Position numbers and translations under genes: made by a program. Below are positions 1 to 8,281 of a stretch of DNA of 64,000 nucleotides, piece after piece. Source of the stretch: Ponticaulis profundi (GTDB taxonomy: Bacteria > Pseudomonadota > Alphaproteobacteria > Caulobacterales > Hyphomonadaceae); assembly GCF_042659465.1 (NCBI RefSeq), contig NZ_JBHSSW010000017.1, forward strand, positions 1 through 64,000, given 5' to 3'. The notes under the pieces are model-generated. The model was not told the origin of the DNA. It saw nothing but the letters and a program-made list of their open reading frames with translations, and made no database searches. Position 1 is the first letter of the stretch, and each line of letters begins with the position of its first letter.

Positions 1-42
1 GGGCCCTGGCCCACCGGGATGGGGGTTGGTGGGCCAGGGCCC
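1..42. repeat. GC-rich perfect inverted repeat
   Basis: The first 15 bases (GGGCCCTGGCCCACC) return as an exact reverse complement at 28-42, with a 12-base purine-rich loop between. The stem is almost pure G+C and no T-run follows on either strand within view, so a classical intrinsic terminator is not supported. It could be the end of a longer repeat cut by the window edge. Confidence 0.7.
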
Positions 43-436
43 ACCCGACTGGGCGCACAATCCCTGGCCGCCGCCGATACCTTCGGTCGGTAACCTTCTT
101 CTCACGGCCTGAGCGCCCCAATCTTCTCCAGATCTACACACCCCCATTTGCGCGGCAGAGACCCCTCTGCGGCGATAATTGTGTTGGGGTTTTTGTGTTT
201 TTTATTCTGCTCGCCTTTGCGATTCGCCTACCGCTCACCCCGGCTGCGCCCGACCTTTGGTCGTTGGGTGCGCCACACAACAGCCCTGAGCGGGTTCTAT
301 GTGAACCGAAGGTTCACGAGAACAAACAAAAATGACCGCGTAGGCGCAGCGCGACCGAACCGCAGGTGAGGACCAGGCGCGAGCAAAGCAAAACCAGACA
401 TTGCGTCCGTTCGTCGGCAGGCGTATTTCCCTCATC
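43..436. other. Non-coding stretch before slyX, no gene seen
   Basis: No reading frame here has a plausible protein. The frame open from 148 to 369 on the plus strand is Arg/Pro/Phe-rich and has no family resemblance. A 7-bp hairpin (GTGAACC-GAA-GGTTCAC, 301-317) and a T-rich stretch around 190-205 are the only structures noticed; the latter could end a transcript arriving from outside the window. Confidence 0.5.
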
Positions 437-646
437 ATGACCGATACATCTCGCATTGACGAACTTGAAATCCGCATGGCCCATCAGGAACAGACCATTG
501 AGGATCTGAACGGTGCCATTACGGCGCAGTGGAAGATCATTGACCGGCTGGAACGTCAGGTGTCGCGGCTGATCGATCGCCTTGCCGAGGCAGAGGGCGC
601 GATGGGCGAAGCCCCGCCTGCCCATCAGCCCCCGCCGCATTATTAG
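437..646 (+). CDS. slyX: SlyX family protein
   Basis: Small 69-residue protein with the SlyX layout: an acidic N-terminus, a long helix with heptad-spaced hydrophobics (residues about 6-50, containing LEIRMAHQEQTIEDLN and a second helix around WKIIDRLERQVSRL), and a Pro/His-rich tail ending PPHY, which is typical of the family. SlyX proteins are short coiled-coil proteins of unknown biochemical role. The internal ATG at 437 is preferred over an upstream in-frame ATG at 401 because family members begin just before the coiled coil. The gene stands alone, pointing toward the convergent acyltransferase. Confidence 0.85.
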   Translation: MTDTSRIDELEIRMAHQEQTIEDLNGAITAQWKIIDRLERQVSRLIDRLAEAEGAMGEAPPAHQPPPHY

Positions 647-659
647 GTCTGGTTCGGGG

Positions 660-2579
660 CTACTCGGTTTCGCTGATTTCCTCTTCCAGCATGCCGTTCG
701 CGCGCATGTTTTTCAGCATGAAAATGGCGCCGTCTTTCGTGAAGTGGCCATAGTCATGCTGCATCGGACTGTTTTCCGGCGTGACATAGGTGCAGCCGGT
801 TCGCTCGCACATGAGGTCGAAAGGTGAGTAGTATTCACCGCCTGCCGCTGCGGTCTGTTCTGCGAGGATCTCATTGACGCGGGCAGAGCTGTTGCGGGCT
901 TCTGTGGTTAGGATGATGCTCTCCCGGCCGCCTGCTTCAGCAGATTTGACGAGCAGAAGCGGCAGCTTGTCTTCATAAAGAGGCCCGCGTCCAAGGATGA
1001 TGACCTTGTCGACGTATTGCTTCAGATACTCGACGGTTACCCCGACGCGTTCTGCAGATTCTTCATTCCAGCGAGCCGACAGGATCGCGATATCGAAGTT
1101 TCCATCCGGGATGCGTGTATCGAACAGGTCTTCATTGAACTGAACGCAATCGTCGCGTCCACGGATCGGCAGAACGGGAATGCAGCCGGAAGCGACCATG
1201 TGTGAGAACTGGATTTCCGGGAACACAGCTTCCAGTCCGCGCTCCCAATGCTGCGCGAAGCTGTCACCGAACACGATGGCGCGTGGTCGTCCATCCGAAG
1301 CCTTGAGGCAGTCTTCATAATTGAAGTCGGCGAGGACCGATGAGCTTCGTTGATAGCATTTGTTCGTGCCGCCGCGTTGTGAGCTGCTGGTGATGAAAGA
1401 GAGATAGTGTTCCGCATCGACTGAGATTTCTTTGCCGAAGCCGTTTGATTTTGTCAGCGCAAATCCGGCGCCGCTGCAGATCGCCATCGCGCCAACGGAT
1501 ATGGCAACGACTTTCAGATTGCTTCTACTGTCAGATGCGGTCGCTTTGGCCTGTCGTGCGCGCCGGAAGGGTTGTTCGATGATGAAATAGGAAATCGCTG
1601 ACAGTGCGATTGAGGCGACAAGAATGACTGCCGACTCAAGATGATCAGGCGGCGCGCCGAAATTATAGCTTCGAAAGAAAACAATGACCGGCCAGTGGAT
1701 CAGGTAAAGCGAATAGGACCATTTCCCGATCCAGACGAGTGGCGATAATGACAAGGCTCGGCCGACCAGCGACTGATCAGACTTTGCCCAGAGGAGAAGC
1801 GCCGTGCCGGCGCAGGGTACCATCGCGACCCAGCCCGGAAATGCCATGGCGCTCGTCAGGAAAAGAAAACTGAGACCGATCAGGGCAAGGCCGACAAGGT
1901 CCATGATCAGGGCTTTCACGCGTCCCATTGCAGGTGCGAAACCGACCAGCGCACCGAGCGCCAGTTCCCAGACGCGGGTCGGAAGCATGTAGAATGCGGC
2001 TGCGCTGTTCTGGGGTGTGAGATAAATGCTGAATCCGTAGCTGAGCAGGGCACCAATCGCGAGTACGATCAGGCTGGTGCTCAGGAATTTTCGCGGTGCA
2101 AATTTTGAAATCCCGAAAAGGAGAAGTGGCCAGAACAGATAAAACTGTTCTTCAACGGCCAGGGACCAAGTGTGCAACATGGGCTGAGTGTGAGCCGCTG
2201 GCGCAAAATAGTCTGAGTGCTGCAAAAAATAGAAGTTCGATAGCCCGAAGGCCGCAAACATGGACTGATCGCCAAGTCGAACAAGGTCATTCGGCGTGTA
2301 AATGAAATACCCCGCGACCAAGCCTGCGATCAGCGTAACCAGCAGGGCGGGAAGAATACGCCGGAAGCGCCGACTGTAAAAACCGACGAGGGAAAACGAT
2401 TGCGTCTGAATATGCTTGACGAGAATTTTCGTGATCAGGAAGCCCGAGATCACAAAGAAAATATCGACGCCGACAAAACCTCCGGGGAGATAGTTTGCAT
2501 TCAGATGATAAAGAAAAACAGATAAGACGGCGACGGATCTCAGGCCATCAATGTCACGCCGGTAGGTAATCGCGTTCAT
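660..2579 (-). CDS. Acyltransferase 3 / SGNH two-domain O-acetyltransferase
   Basis: A 639-residue inner-membrane enzyme of the OafA/YrhL type that would transfer acyl (usually acetyl) groups to extracytoplasmic polysaccharide. The N-terminal acyltransferase-3 domain (about 5-340) is a multi-spanning membrane region with the family Arg-X10-His motif at R14 and H25. After a further membrane segment (about 355-375) comes a periplasmic SGNH domain: the serine motif FGDS is at about 437-440 and the Asp-x-x-His pair is in DYGH at about 609-612. ATG at 2579 is chosen over an adjacent TTG. The substrate (O-antigen, peptidoglycan or exopolysaccharide) cannot be read from the neighbours. Confidence 0.9.
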   Translation of the reverse strand: MNAITYRRDIDGLRSVAVLSVFLYHLNANYLPGGFVGVDIFFVISGFLITKILVKHIQTQSFSLVGFYSRRFRRILPALLVTLIAGLVAGYFIYTPNDLVRLGDQSMFAAFGLSNFYFLQHSDYFAPAAHTQPMLHTWSLAVEEQFYLFWPLLLFGISKFAPRKFLSTSLIVLAIGALLSYGFSIYLTPQNSAAAFYMLPTRVWELALGALVGFAPAMGRVKALIMDLVGLALIGLSFLFLTSAMAFPGWVAMVPCAGTALLLWAKSDQSLVGRALSLSPLVWIGKWSYSLYLIHWPVIVFFRSYNFGAPPDHLESAVILVASIALSAISYFIIEQPFRRARQAKATASDSRSNLKVVAISVGAMAICSGAGFALTKSNGFGKEISVDAEHYLSFITSSSQRGGTNKCYQRSSSVLADFNYEDCLKASDGRPRAIVFGDSFAQHWERGLEAVFPEIQFSHMVASGCIPVLPIRGRDDCVQFNEDLFDTRIPDGNFDIAILSARWNEESAERVGVTVEYLKQYVDKVIILGRGPLYEDKLPLLLVKSAEAGGRESIILTTEARNSSARVNEILAEQTAAAGGEYYSPFDLMCERTGCTYVTPENSPMQHDYGHFTKDGAIFMLKNMRANGMLEEEISETE

Positions 2580-2744
2580 CAAATGAGTCTCAAAAAATTA
2601 AAAACCAGGGCAGCAAAAGACACACGCAGTAGATGTAAAGGTGCGCAGGCTGTTAACGCATGACCACTTTTGGTTTTCAAGCGTCGAGGTTCATAATCTT
2701 GAGAAACAGCAGATCAAATGACAAAGGTTGAGCGCTCTTTTTGC

Positions 2745-3014
2745 CTACTTCATCTGGCTGCCTTTGGAGCCGCGCCGGTTGATGCCGCCGCGGTCCATAT
2801 CCGCGCCATCGCGGCCTTCCTGACAGGCGACGCAGAGTTTCACGCCGGGGACGAGCTCACGTCGCCGTTCCGGGATTTCTTCTTCGCATTCAATGCAGTA
2901 TTTCGCACTCTCGCCGGTTGGGCCGCGGCGTGCTTTCAGCCGTGCCAGCTCATCGGCAATGCTAGCTTCGATTTGTTCACTTACCGCGCCATCGCGCGTC
3001 CAGCCACCAGCCAT
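2745..3014 (-). CDS. DksA/TraR-type C4 zinc-finger protein
   Basis: An 89-residue protein with the C-terminal zinc finger of the DksA/TraR family: cysteines 40, 43, 61 and 64 spaced C-x2-C-x17-C-x2-C, with the conserved IPERRRELVPG segment between them. It lacks the long coiled-coil arm of true DksA and resembles the short YbiI-like members, whose role is not established. The ATG at 3014 has a good AAGGAG 9 bases upstream. Confidence is high for the family and low for any action on RNA polymerase. Confidence 0.85.
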   Translation of the reverse strand: MAGGWTRDGAVSEQIEASIADELARLKARRGPTGESAKYCIECEEEIPERRRELVPGVKLCVACQEGRDGADMDRGGINRRGSKGSQMK

Positions 3015-3152
3015 TGCTGTCGGCTCCTTTCAGATTTTGTCATTCGGGTTCAGCAAGAGACATAGAAAGCCATTGCGTGGATTTCAAACAGAGCGCGCGA
3101 AAGTCGCGCCTGAAGGATTGACGGATCGGCGATGAGCGCGTGCTATCTGATC

Positions 3153-3461
3153 ATGTCAAAACTGCCTCTGATCTGTTCTGTGTTGATGGTCACCTCCCTG
3201 CTTGCGGCCTGTGAGGATCCGGGCATGCGGGTCGGCGGCCCATGTCGCTATGAAGAGAGCCTGGTCGAGGGGATTGTGGCGCGTCATGAAGGGGCTGGAT
3301 TCGTTCTGCAAACGGCCGATGGCGAGCTCTTTGTCGCGGATGGCAATTTATACAACGTGCCAGAGGTCGGTGATAAGGTGACGCTTCGCCGTCAATTGAT
3401 CGTCAGTGGCACCTGCACGCCGGAGATTTTCTCGGTCGTTGAGCCGGATGTGGCTGAGTAA
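3153..3461 (+). CDS. Small putative lipoprotein
   Basis: About 102 residues, no family recognised. The N-terminus is a lipoprotein signal: a positively charged start (MSK), a hydrophobic core and the lipobox LAAC with the modified cysteine at residue 20. The mature part is short, with two further cysteines and alternating hydrophobic residues that suggest a small beta-rich domain (segments VEGIVARH, FVLQTADG and KVTLRRQLIV). An upstream in-frame ATG at 3132 would add seven residues; the later start gives the more typical signal peptide. Confidence 0.7.
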   Translation: MSKLPLICSVLMVTSLLAACEDPGMRVGGPCRYEESLVEGIVARHEGAGFVLQTADGELFVADGNLYNVPEVGDKVTLRRQLIVSGTCTPEIFSVVEPDVAE

Positions 3462-3534
3462 ACATCTGGACGGCGCGTCGGCGCGCTATTAGCGTTGCGC
3501 ACGTCAAACAGGTTCAGAAAAACAAAGGTCTGTC

Positions 3535-4017
3535 ATGTCTGTTTCATTCCTGCGCCGCGTCATCCTTGCGCCTTTTCTGGCAGCTCTGATCGCAGCTTCC
3601 AGCCCGCTTGCAGCTCTGGCGCAGACCGTCACCGTGCACAAAACGCCCTGGTGCGGCTGCTGTACGAAATGGGTCGATCATCTCCGTGATCATGGCTTTG
3701 ACGTGATTGTGCGCGAGAAAGAAGACCTCGCGCCTGTTCGTGCCGAGCTGGGCGTTCCGGACGACTTGATGAGCTGTCATACCGGAGAGGTGGATGGCTA
3801 TGCGCTGGAAGGACATGTTCCTGCCGATCAGGTGAAGCGATTGCTGGCGGAACGACCTGAGGCGCTGGGGCTTTCCGTACCGGGCATGCCCATGGGCTCG
3901 CCGGGGATGGAAACTCCTTATCCTCCGGATACCTATGATGTGGTCGTCTTCACCACCGATGGGGCTGAAACCTATGCCACCTATACAGGCGGCAATATGG
4001 TCAGTCTCGCAGACTAA
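3535..4017 (+). CDS. DUF411 family periplasmic metal-binding protein
   Basis: A 160-residue secreted protein. A signal peptide ends near LAALA/Q (residue 29). The mature N-terminus has a thioredoxin-like opening with a CGCC cluster (C40, C42, C43), followed by CHT (C81-H82), the hallmark of DUF411 proteins, which are often found in copper or heavy-metal loci. A Met-rich segment (GMPMGSPGME, about 117-126) could bind copper, which is inference. AAAGG lies 6 bases before the ATG. No other metal-resistance gene is adjacent. Confidence 0.85.
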   Translation: MSVSFLRRVILAPFLAALIAASSPLAALAQTVTVHKTPWCGCCTKWVDHLRDHGFDVIVREKEDLAPVRAELGVPDDLMSCHTGEVDGYALEGHVPADQVKRLLAERPEALGLSVPGMPMGSPGMETPYPPDTYDVVVFTTDGAETYATYTGGNMVSLAD

Positions 4018-4029
4018 GGTCGCTACCCG

Positions 4030-4656
4030 TCAGGCTGGCGCACAGGCAAAACCGCTTGTATGGCCCGCCGTCTTTGTGGTGCCGCGCAGAAGGTATCCTT
4101 CCTCCATTTCCTCGTCGGGTATGACATCAAAGGCCAGTTCGATCGGGCCTGGATCATTGATCTCCAGACCTTCCGGCAGATTGTCCGGTGGGTGAATGGC
4201 GCTGGCGCTCGAGATGACATTGAGCTCGCTGTCCGTCGCGTCGGTCATGACGCTGACCTTGTATTCGATGACGAGATTGATGACGTCATCGCCAACGGGA
4301 ATTGGGGTGGTTTCCAGCAGAATGGCGCCTTCAGAGTCGGGATTTGCGATCAGATGGGAGGGAACAATGTCTTCATCCGCATCGTCGAGCCCATAGGTGA
4401 GGCAGTTCCAGCCCTCTTCGGAAAAGAGCGCTTCTGAGCGAAACTCTGCTTCCGTCGTGAAGAAATCGAATGCCGCGCCGAGGCCGATGATGTCATCAAG
4501 GCTGTCATCATCGGCAAACGGGTTTTCGAAGACATCGCTTTCGGCGAGCGGGTTTTCATAGTCTGCGAAAGGCTCAGCCTGTTGGGCCACAGCGGCTGGC
4601 AGTGCTGAAAGCAGCAGGCATGCGCCGGTGACAGCAAGTGTCCTGATCGTGAGCAT
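4030..4656 (-). CDS. Hypothetical secreted acidic protein
   Basis: 208 residues, no family recognised. The signal peptide (about 1-24, ending AAVA/QQ) is followed by a very acidic region rich in Asp/Glu, Phe and Pro, with two near-repeats (ENPLAESDVF and ENPFADDDSL). Two cysteines remain in the mature protein, far apart, so they could form one disulfide. The start at 4656 is preferred to an upstream TTG because of the GGGGGAC just before it and the clean signal peptide. It converges on the DUF411 gene. Confidence 0.65.
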   Translation of the reverse strand: MLTIRTLAVTGACLLLSALPAAVAQQAEPFADYENPLAESDVFENPFADDDSLDDIIGLGAAFDFFTTEAEFRSEALFSEEGWNCLTYGLDDADEDIVPSHLIANPDSEGAILLETTPIPVGDDVINLVIEYKVSVMTDATDSELNVISSASAIHPPDNLPEGLEINDPGPIELAFDVIPDEEMEEGYLLRGTTKTAGHTSGFACAPA

Positions 4657-4861
4657 TGTTTGTCCCCCATAATCCCCGGCCCCATAATCCTCGGCCAAGA
4701 TTAGCATATTTCAAAAGTAAAGGGAGATGCCGCGAACGTCATCCCCGATTTGGGGGAAGGGCGGGCTGTGTGCTTGGGGCGTTTGTTGACAGAAAAGCGA
4801 AAACCAATTCTGGTTTTCAAAAAAGTATGCTGGCGCTGCCATTCACCCGGGGAGGTAGGTT

Positions 4862-5629
4862 TTGCTCAAGACGGTCATCAGTGTGTTGCTGGCAATGGCA
4901 ATGCTCGCCATTGCGATTGTCATCTGGGCCTATATATCCCGATTTGGCATGACGCTGTCGTTAAGCCATCAGGAATGGTCTGAGTTTGGGGACTTTTTCG
5001 GCGGTACGATCGGAACAGTTCTGGCTTTTGTGTCTCTGCTGGCGCTGCTGGTGACGATCTATCTGCAGAATCTAGAATTGCGTGCCACGCGTGATGAACT
5101 GGCCGAAACCCGGCTGATACATGAGCAGCAGGCAGACAGCCTGAATGAACAGGTCGAAATCGCAAAGAATGAAGCGAAGGCCAATCTGACCTTTTCCATG
5201 CTGGAACGCTGGGCATCTGCAACGACGCGGGAATTGCGATCTGAAGCCTGGGATGAGCTGGAAGCGTCATACGGATTTGACGATACGCCGATTTCTCTGG
5301 CCGATCTTGGTGCCCGGAACCCGAAAGCGCTGACTGGATTGCTTGAGGTTTGTCAGTTCATCTCTGACCTCAACAAGATGATTCATCTCAAGCGGGTCGA
5401 TGAAACGCTCGTCTTCACCATGTTCTTCAATTCCCTTTATCCCTGGTTTGAGTTCATACCGAGAATTGAGGTGTCAAAGCGCGCGGCATCGTCCAGGGCG
5501 CTGTCATATTCAAGCCGGGTGGAAGACTGGTACGAAACCTGGGTGTTCTCCTTGCAGCCATGGTTCGAACGTCTGGCTGCTGAACAGGGAGGTGAGGTGC
5601 GGTCGCCTTCAGATCACGGTCAGACATGA
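4862..5629 (+). CDS. Two-transmembrane protein with coiled-coil cytoplasmic domain
   Basis: 255 residues beginning with TTG, supported by GGGAGG six bases upstream. Two membrane helices (about 5-25 and 48-68) are separated by a short periplasmic loop. A charged coiled coil (about 70-110) and a soluble helical C-terminal domain of about 140 residues follow, rich in Trp and Phe. The layout resembles a group of small hypothetical membrane proteins (2TM plus coiled coil) found scattered in proteobacteria; no function can be assigned. Confidence 0.7.
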   Translation: MLKTVISVLLAMAMLAIAIVIWAYISRFGMTLSLSHQEWSEFGDFFGGTIGTVLAFVSLLALLVTIYLQNLELRATRDELAETRLIHEQQADSLNEQVEIAKNEAKANLTFSMLERWASATTRELRSEAWDELEASYGFDDTPISLADLGARNPKALTGLLEVCQFISDLNKMIHLKRVDETLVFTMFFNSLYPWFEFIPRIEVSKRAASSRALSYSSRVEDWYETWVFSLQPWFERLAAEQGGEVRSPSDHGQT

Positions 5630-5631
5630 AA

Positions 5632-5656
5632 GCAGCTCCGCACAAGGCGGAGCTGC
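5632..5656. terminator. Hairpin between convergent genes
   Basis: Perfect 10-bp stem GCAGCTCCGC / GCGGAGCTGC with a 5-base loop, lying between two convergent genes. It is followed by only three T on the minus strand and by none on the plus strand, so termination strength is doubtful. Confidence 0.5.
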
Positions 5657-5688
5657 CTGGATGGAGGGCGATTTGGGATTCGGGGGAA

Positions 5689-6063
5689 TTAGCCTTCCAT
5701 CTCAGCCTGAAGCTTCTGGGCAAGGGCTGGATCAGCCTGCGCCAGACGGATGATCTCTGTATAGCGTTCCGGCGTCATGCCTTCATCCTGGATGGCCGAG
5801 ACCATTTTTTTCTCGGTTTTCATCTGGATTTCGGCCTGTTTCTCTTTGGTATCGACACCCTGGAGTTCGCCTTGCATTTCGACCGCGATGACATTCACCT
5901 TGTCATTGGCTGCGACGAATTTCGTGATCTCTGCATCGGTCACCGGAGCGATCTGAGGCTGCATTTGTTCGGTCGGCGCCGTTTGTTGCGCGACAGCGGG
6001 GACGGTTGCGAGCGCAGCGACGGCGGAAACGGACGCGATGGCTTTAAGCATAAGGTTTTTCAT
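5689..6063 (-). CDS. DUF4168 family secreted protein
   Basis: 124 residues. A signal peptide (cleavage after VPAVA, residue 25) is followed by a Gln/Pro-rich linker and then the helical DUF4168 domain, in which the signature is a charged helical segment and the terminal motif MTPERYTEIIRLAQADPAL. The function of this family is not known. It is a monocistronic gene with its own upstream AT-rich region. Confidence 0.8.
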   Translation of the reverse strand: MKNLMLKAIASVSAVAALATVPAVAQQTAPTEQMQPQIAPVTDAEITKFVAANDKVNVIAVEMQGELQGVDTKEKQAEIQMKTEKKMVSAIQDEGMTPERYTEIIRLAQADPALAQKLQAEMEG

Positions 6064-6267
6064 AATATTCCTCTGTGTTTGCCAATAATTACTTTGTTAG
6101 ACAAACATAAGGGTGGGGGTCATCTCAACCGATTCAAATTAAACCTGATACATGTGTCTCGTTTGTAATAAATGCATGAAGTATCATCATCGAATAATTT
6201 GTTTTATTCGCTGATTAATTTATCTAATACGAAATTAGCGTGATTTGATACTTTGTGTGAGCCGCAC

Positions 6268-6636
6268 TTAGACCGCTGCGGTCGGTTGAATATCAGCTCC
6301 GGTCTGCAGGTCAGCCAAGGTCGCTCTGGCAAGAAAGGCTTCACCAAGAATGCCATTGGCGCGGCGCGCCTTGATGCATTCGAAACTGCCGGCCCGAAAC
6401 GCGCGGCAGGCTTCTGGTCGGTCTTCGTAAACGCCGCATACGGCCTTTCCGGCACCAAGTTGCAAATGCGCGCAATGTCCGCAGTCAAACCGGACATAGG
6501 TGGCGTCATTTTCAGTGAAGAGGCTTTCGGCCGGGAGCGTGCGGTTGGCGTCCCAGTTGAGAAGCGACAGATATCGCGGGTTGCGGCTGAAGCAGCAAGC
6601 GCCGCAGGTCACGCAGTCAAACGAGGTGTTTGTCAT
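6268..6636 (-). CDS. YkgJ family cysteine-cluster protein
   Basis: 122 residues with the CxxCGxCC signature at the N-terminus (C8, C11, C14, C15) and further paired cysteines at 52/55, 67, 77 and 87. This matches the YkgJ/UPF0153 family, thought to bind zinc or an Fe-S cluster, with no proven reaction. An in-frame start 21 codons upstream exists, but families of this type start just before the first cysteine pair, so the ATG at 6636 is used. Confidence 0.8.
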   Translation of the reverse strand: MTNTSFDCVTCGACCFSRNPRYLSLLNWDANRTLPAESLFTENDATYVRFDCGHCAHLQLGAGKAVCGVYEDRPEACRAFRAGSFECIKARRANGILGEAFLARATLADLQTGADIQPTAAV

Positions 6637-6749
6637 GTCCAGAGAAGAGGCTCCGCCGCTCGGATACAAACGCATGTATCGGTCAGCGGCGGCGCTCAAT
6701 AATGCGAGAATTCAGTTCTCGCAAGCAGAATTAAATGTCTGCGATCTGC

Positions 6750-7691
6750 CTAGCCCCAGGGGCCTTTCCGGCGTGACTGACGCGCAGCGGCCCAGGGCGA
6801 AACAACGGTTTCCGGTTCGGTGGCCATTGGGGTGGCTGACGTGCTGCCCTTGAGTGCCATCAGAGCCTCAATCCGGTTTTGCGTCGCCGGGTGGGTGGAG
6901 AACAGATTGTCTCCGCGTTGTCCGGCGAGCGGATTGACGATGAACATGTGTGCCATCGCCTGGTTCTCTTCGGTGTGCTGGTCGGGCATCAGCTCAGCCT
7001 GTCCGGAGATTTTGGCCAGCGCGCGTGCCAGTGGCTCCGGATCACCAAGGATCTCAGCGCCTGTCTTGTCTGCCTCGTATTCGCGGGCCCGGCTAATGGC
7101 CATCTGAACGACACTGGCCGCGATGGGGGCAAGAATGGCGATCAGAATGCCGACAATGAGCCCGCCGCGTTCGCGTCCGCCAAAGAAGAGCGCAAAGTTT
7201 GCGAGCAGGCCAATGGCACCGGCAATCGTTGCGGTCACCGTCATGGTCAGCGTGTCACGGTTCTTGATGTGGGCCAGCTCATGCGCCATCACGCCGGCAA
7301 TCTCGTCGCGATTGAGCATATTCAGGAGGCCGGTCGTGGCGACAACCGCCGCATTGTCCGGGTTCCGGCCGGTCGCAAACGCGTTGGGCTGGTCCATTTC
7401 GACAATGTAGATTTTTGGTTCAGGCAATCCGGCACGCTGAGCAAGCGCGCGCGTATCCTGAAGATAGGCCGAGACTTTGGGATTGTTCTGAAAATCAGCC
7501 GCCGGTTTGGCGCGATAGCTTTTCAGAACAATGCTGTCAGAGTTCCAATAGCTGAAAACATTCAGGCCAACGGCAATCACAAACGCAATCGCCATGCCTG
7601 GTATGCCGCCGACCAGATAGCCAATCGCTCCGAAAAGCGCCGTCATGGCGGCGAGCAGCATGAAGGTCTTGGTATGGTTCAACAATGGCAT
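6750..7691 (-). CDS. htpX: Membrane zinc metalloprotease HtpX
   Basis: 313 residues, the usual family length. Two N-terminal membrane helices (about 10-50) precede the M48 protease motif HELAH (137-141); the third zinc ligand lies in REYEAD (about 203-208). Another two hydrophobic helices lie between these, as in E. coli HtpX, an inner-membrane quality-control protease that cuts misfolded membrane proteins. AAGGAG lies upstream of the start, though at a rather long spacing. The tail carries a short Ser/Thr-rich extension. Confidence 0.95.
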   Translation of the reverse strand: MPLLNHTKTFMLLAAMTALFGAIGYLVGGIPGMAIAFVIAVGLNVFSYWNSDSIVLKSYRAKPAADFQNNPKVSAYLQDTRALAQRAGLPEPKIYIVEMDQPNAFATGRNPDNAAVVATTGLLNMLNRDEIAGVMAHELAHIKNRDTLTMTVTATIAGAIGLLANFALFFGGRERGGLIVGILIAILAPIAASVVQMAISRAREYEADKTGAEILGDPEPLARALAKISGQAELMPDQHTEENQAMAHMFIVNPLAGQRGDNLFSTHPATQNRIEALMALKGSTSATPMATEPETVVSPWAAARQSRRKGPWG

Positions 7692-7955
7692 TGGGGGTCT
7701 GTGCTCCTTTCAGCTGATCCCGCGAAAACACTTCAGAGCATGTAGGAACTTATTGAATAACGAAAAGAGGTGTTGCTGCGGATCTCAGGCAACGAACGCA
7801 TCATCGGGCGCGTTAGCTGAGCTGGGAAGAATTTCCCGCTCATTGCATGTGCAGAAGAATGAAATGTTTTGTTATTTGCGTTTCACTGGGTGTTAATGCC
7901 TGTTTGTGCATGATTTTTTGAGTTGGGATGAATAGATCACGCAAAGGATCGAAAC

Positions 7956-8252
7956 ATGCAGTCCGTATTCAGAGTATCCGCATTCCTGGCGATCTGTGCA
8001 GTACTATCTCCATCGGTCACCGCTGATCCGATCGACAATGAAGTGATGGGCGTTATCGCGCAGGAGCTCAATCTGCCATCTGAATCCATCCTGCCTCTGG
8101 ACGATCTGAAAGCAGATCTCGGTGCCGATGAGCTCGATCTCGTCGAAATTCATCAGGAACTGGAAGAGGTTTTCGGCATTTCCATTTCCAAACAGGAGTT
8201 CGAAAGCTGCGAAACGGTCGGTGATCTGGTCCACGTCATCACGGACATGTAG
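7956..8252 (+). CDS. Secreted acyl-carrier-protein-like protein lacking the carrier serine
   Basis: 98 residues. The first 23 look like a cleavable signal peptide (ending SVTA/DP), and the remaining 75 closely match the four-helix ACP fold, including ADLGAD-ELDLVEI. In true ACPs the corresponding motif is DSL and its serine carries 4'-phosphopantetheine; here the residue is glutamate. A secreted, non-acylatable ACP-like domain is predicted. AAAGGA lies 7 bases before the ATG. It stands alone between divergent and convergent neighbours, with no fatty-acid gene nearby. Confidence 0.8.
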   Translation: MQSVFRVSAFLAICAVLSPSVTADPIDNEVMGVIAQELNLPSESILPLDDLKADLGADELDLVEIHQELEEVFGISISKQEFESCETVGDLVHVITDM

Positions 8253-8281
8253 GGCTCGACCTGCTGATATTCTCGGGTTCT

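Noticed and set aside
148..369. A 73-codon plus-strand frame near the window start
   Set aside because: Arg/Pro/Phe-rich with no ribosome site or family resemblance; treated as non-coding.
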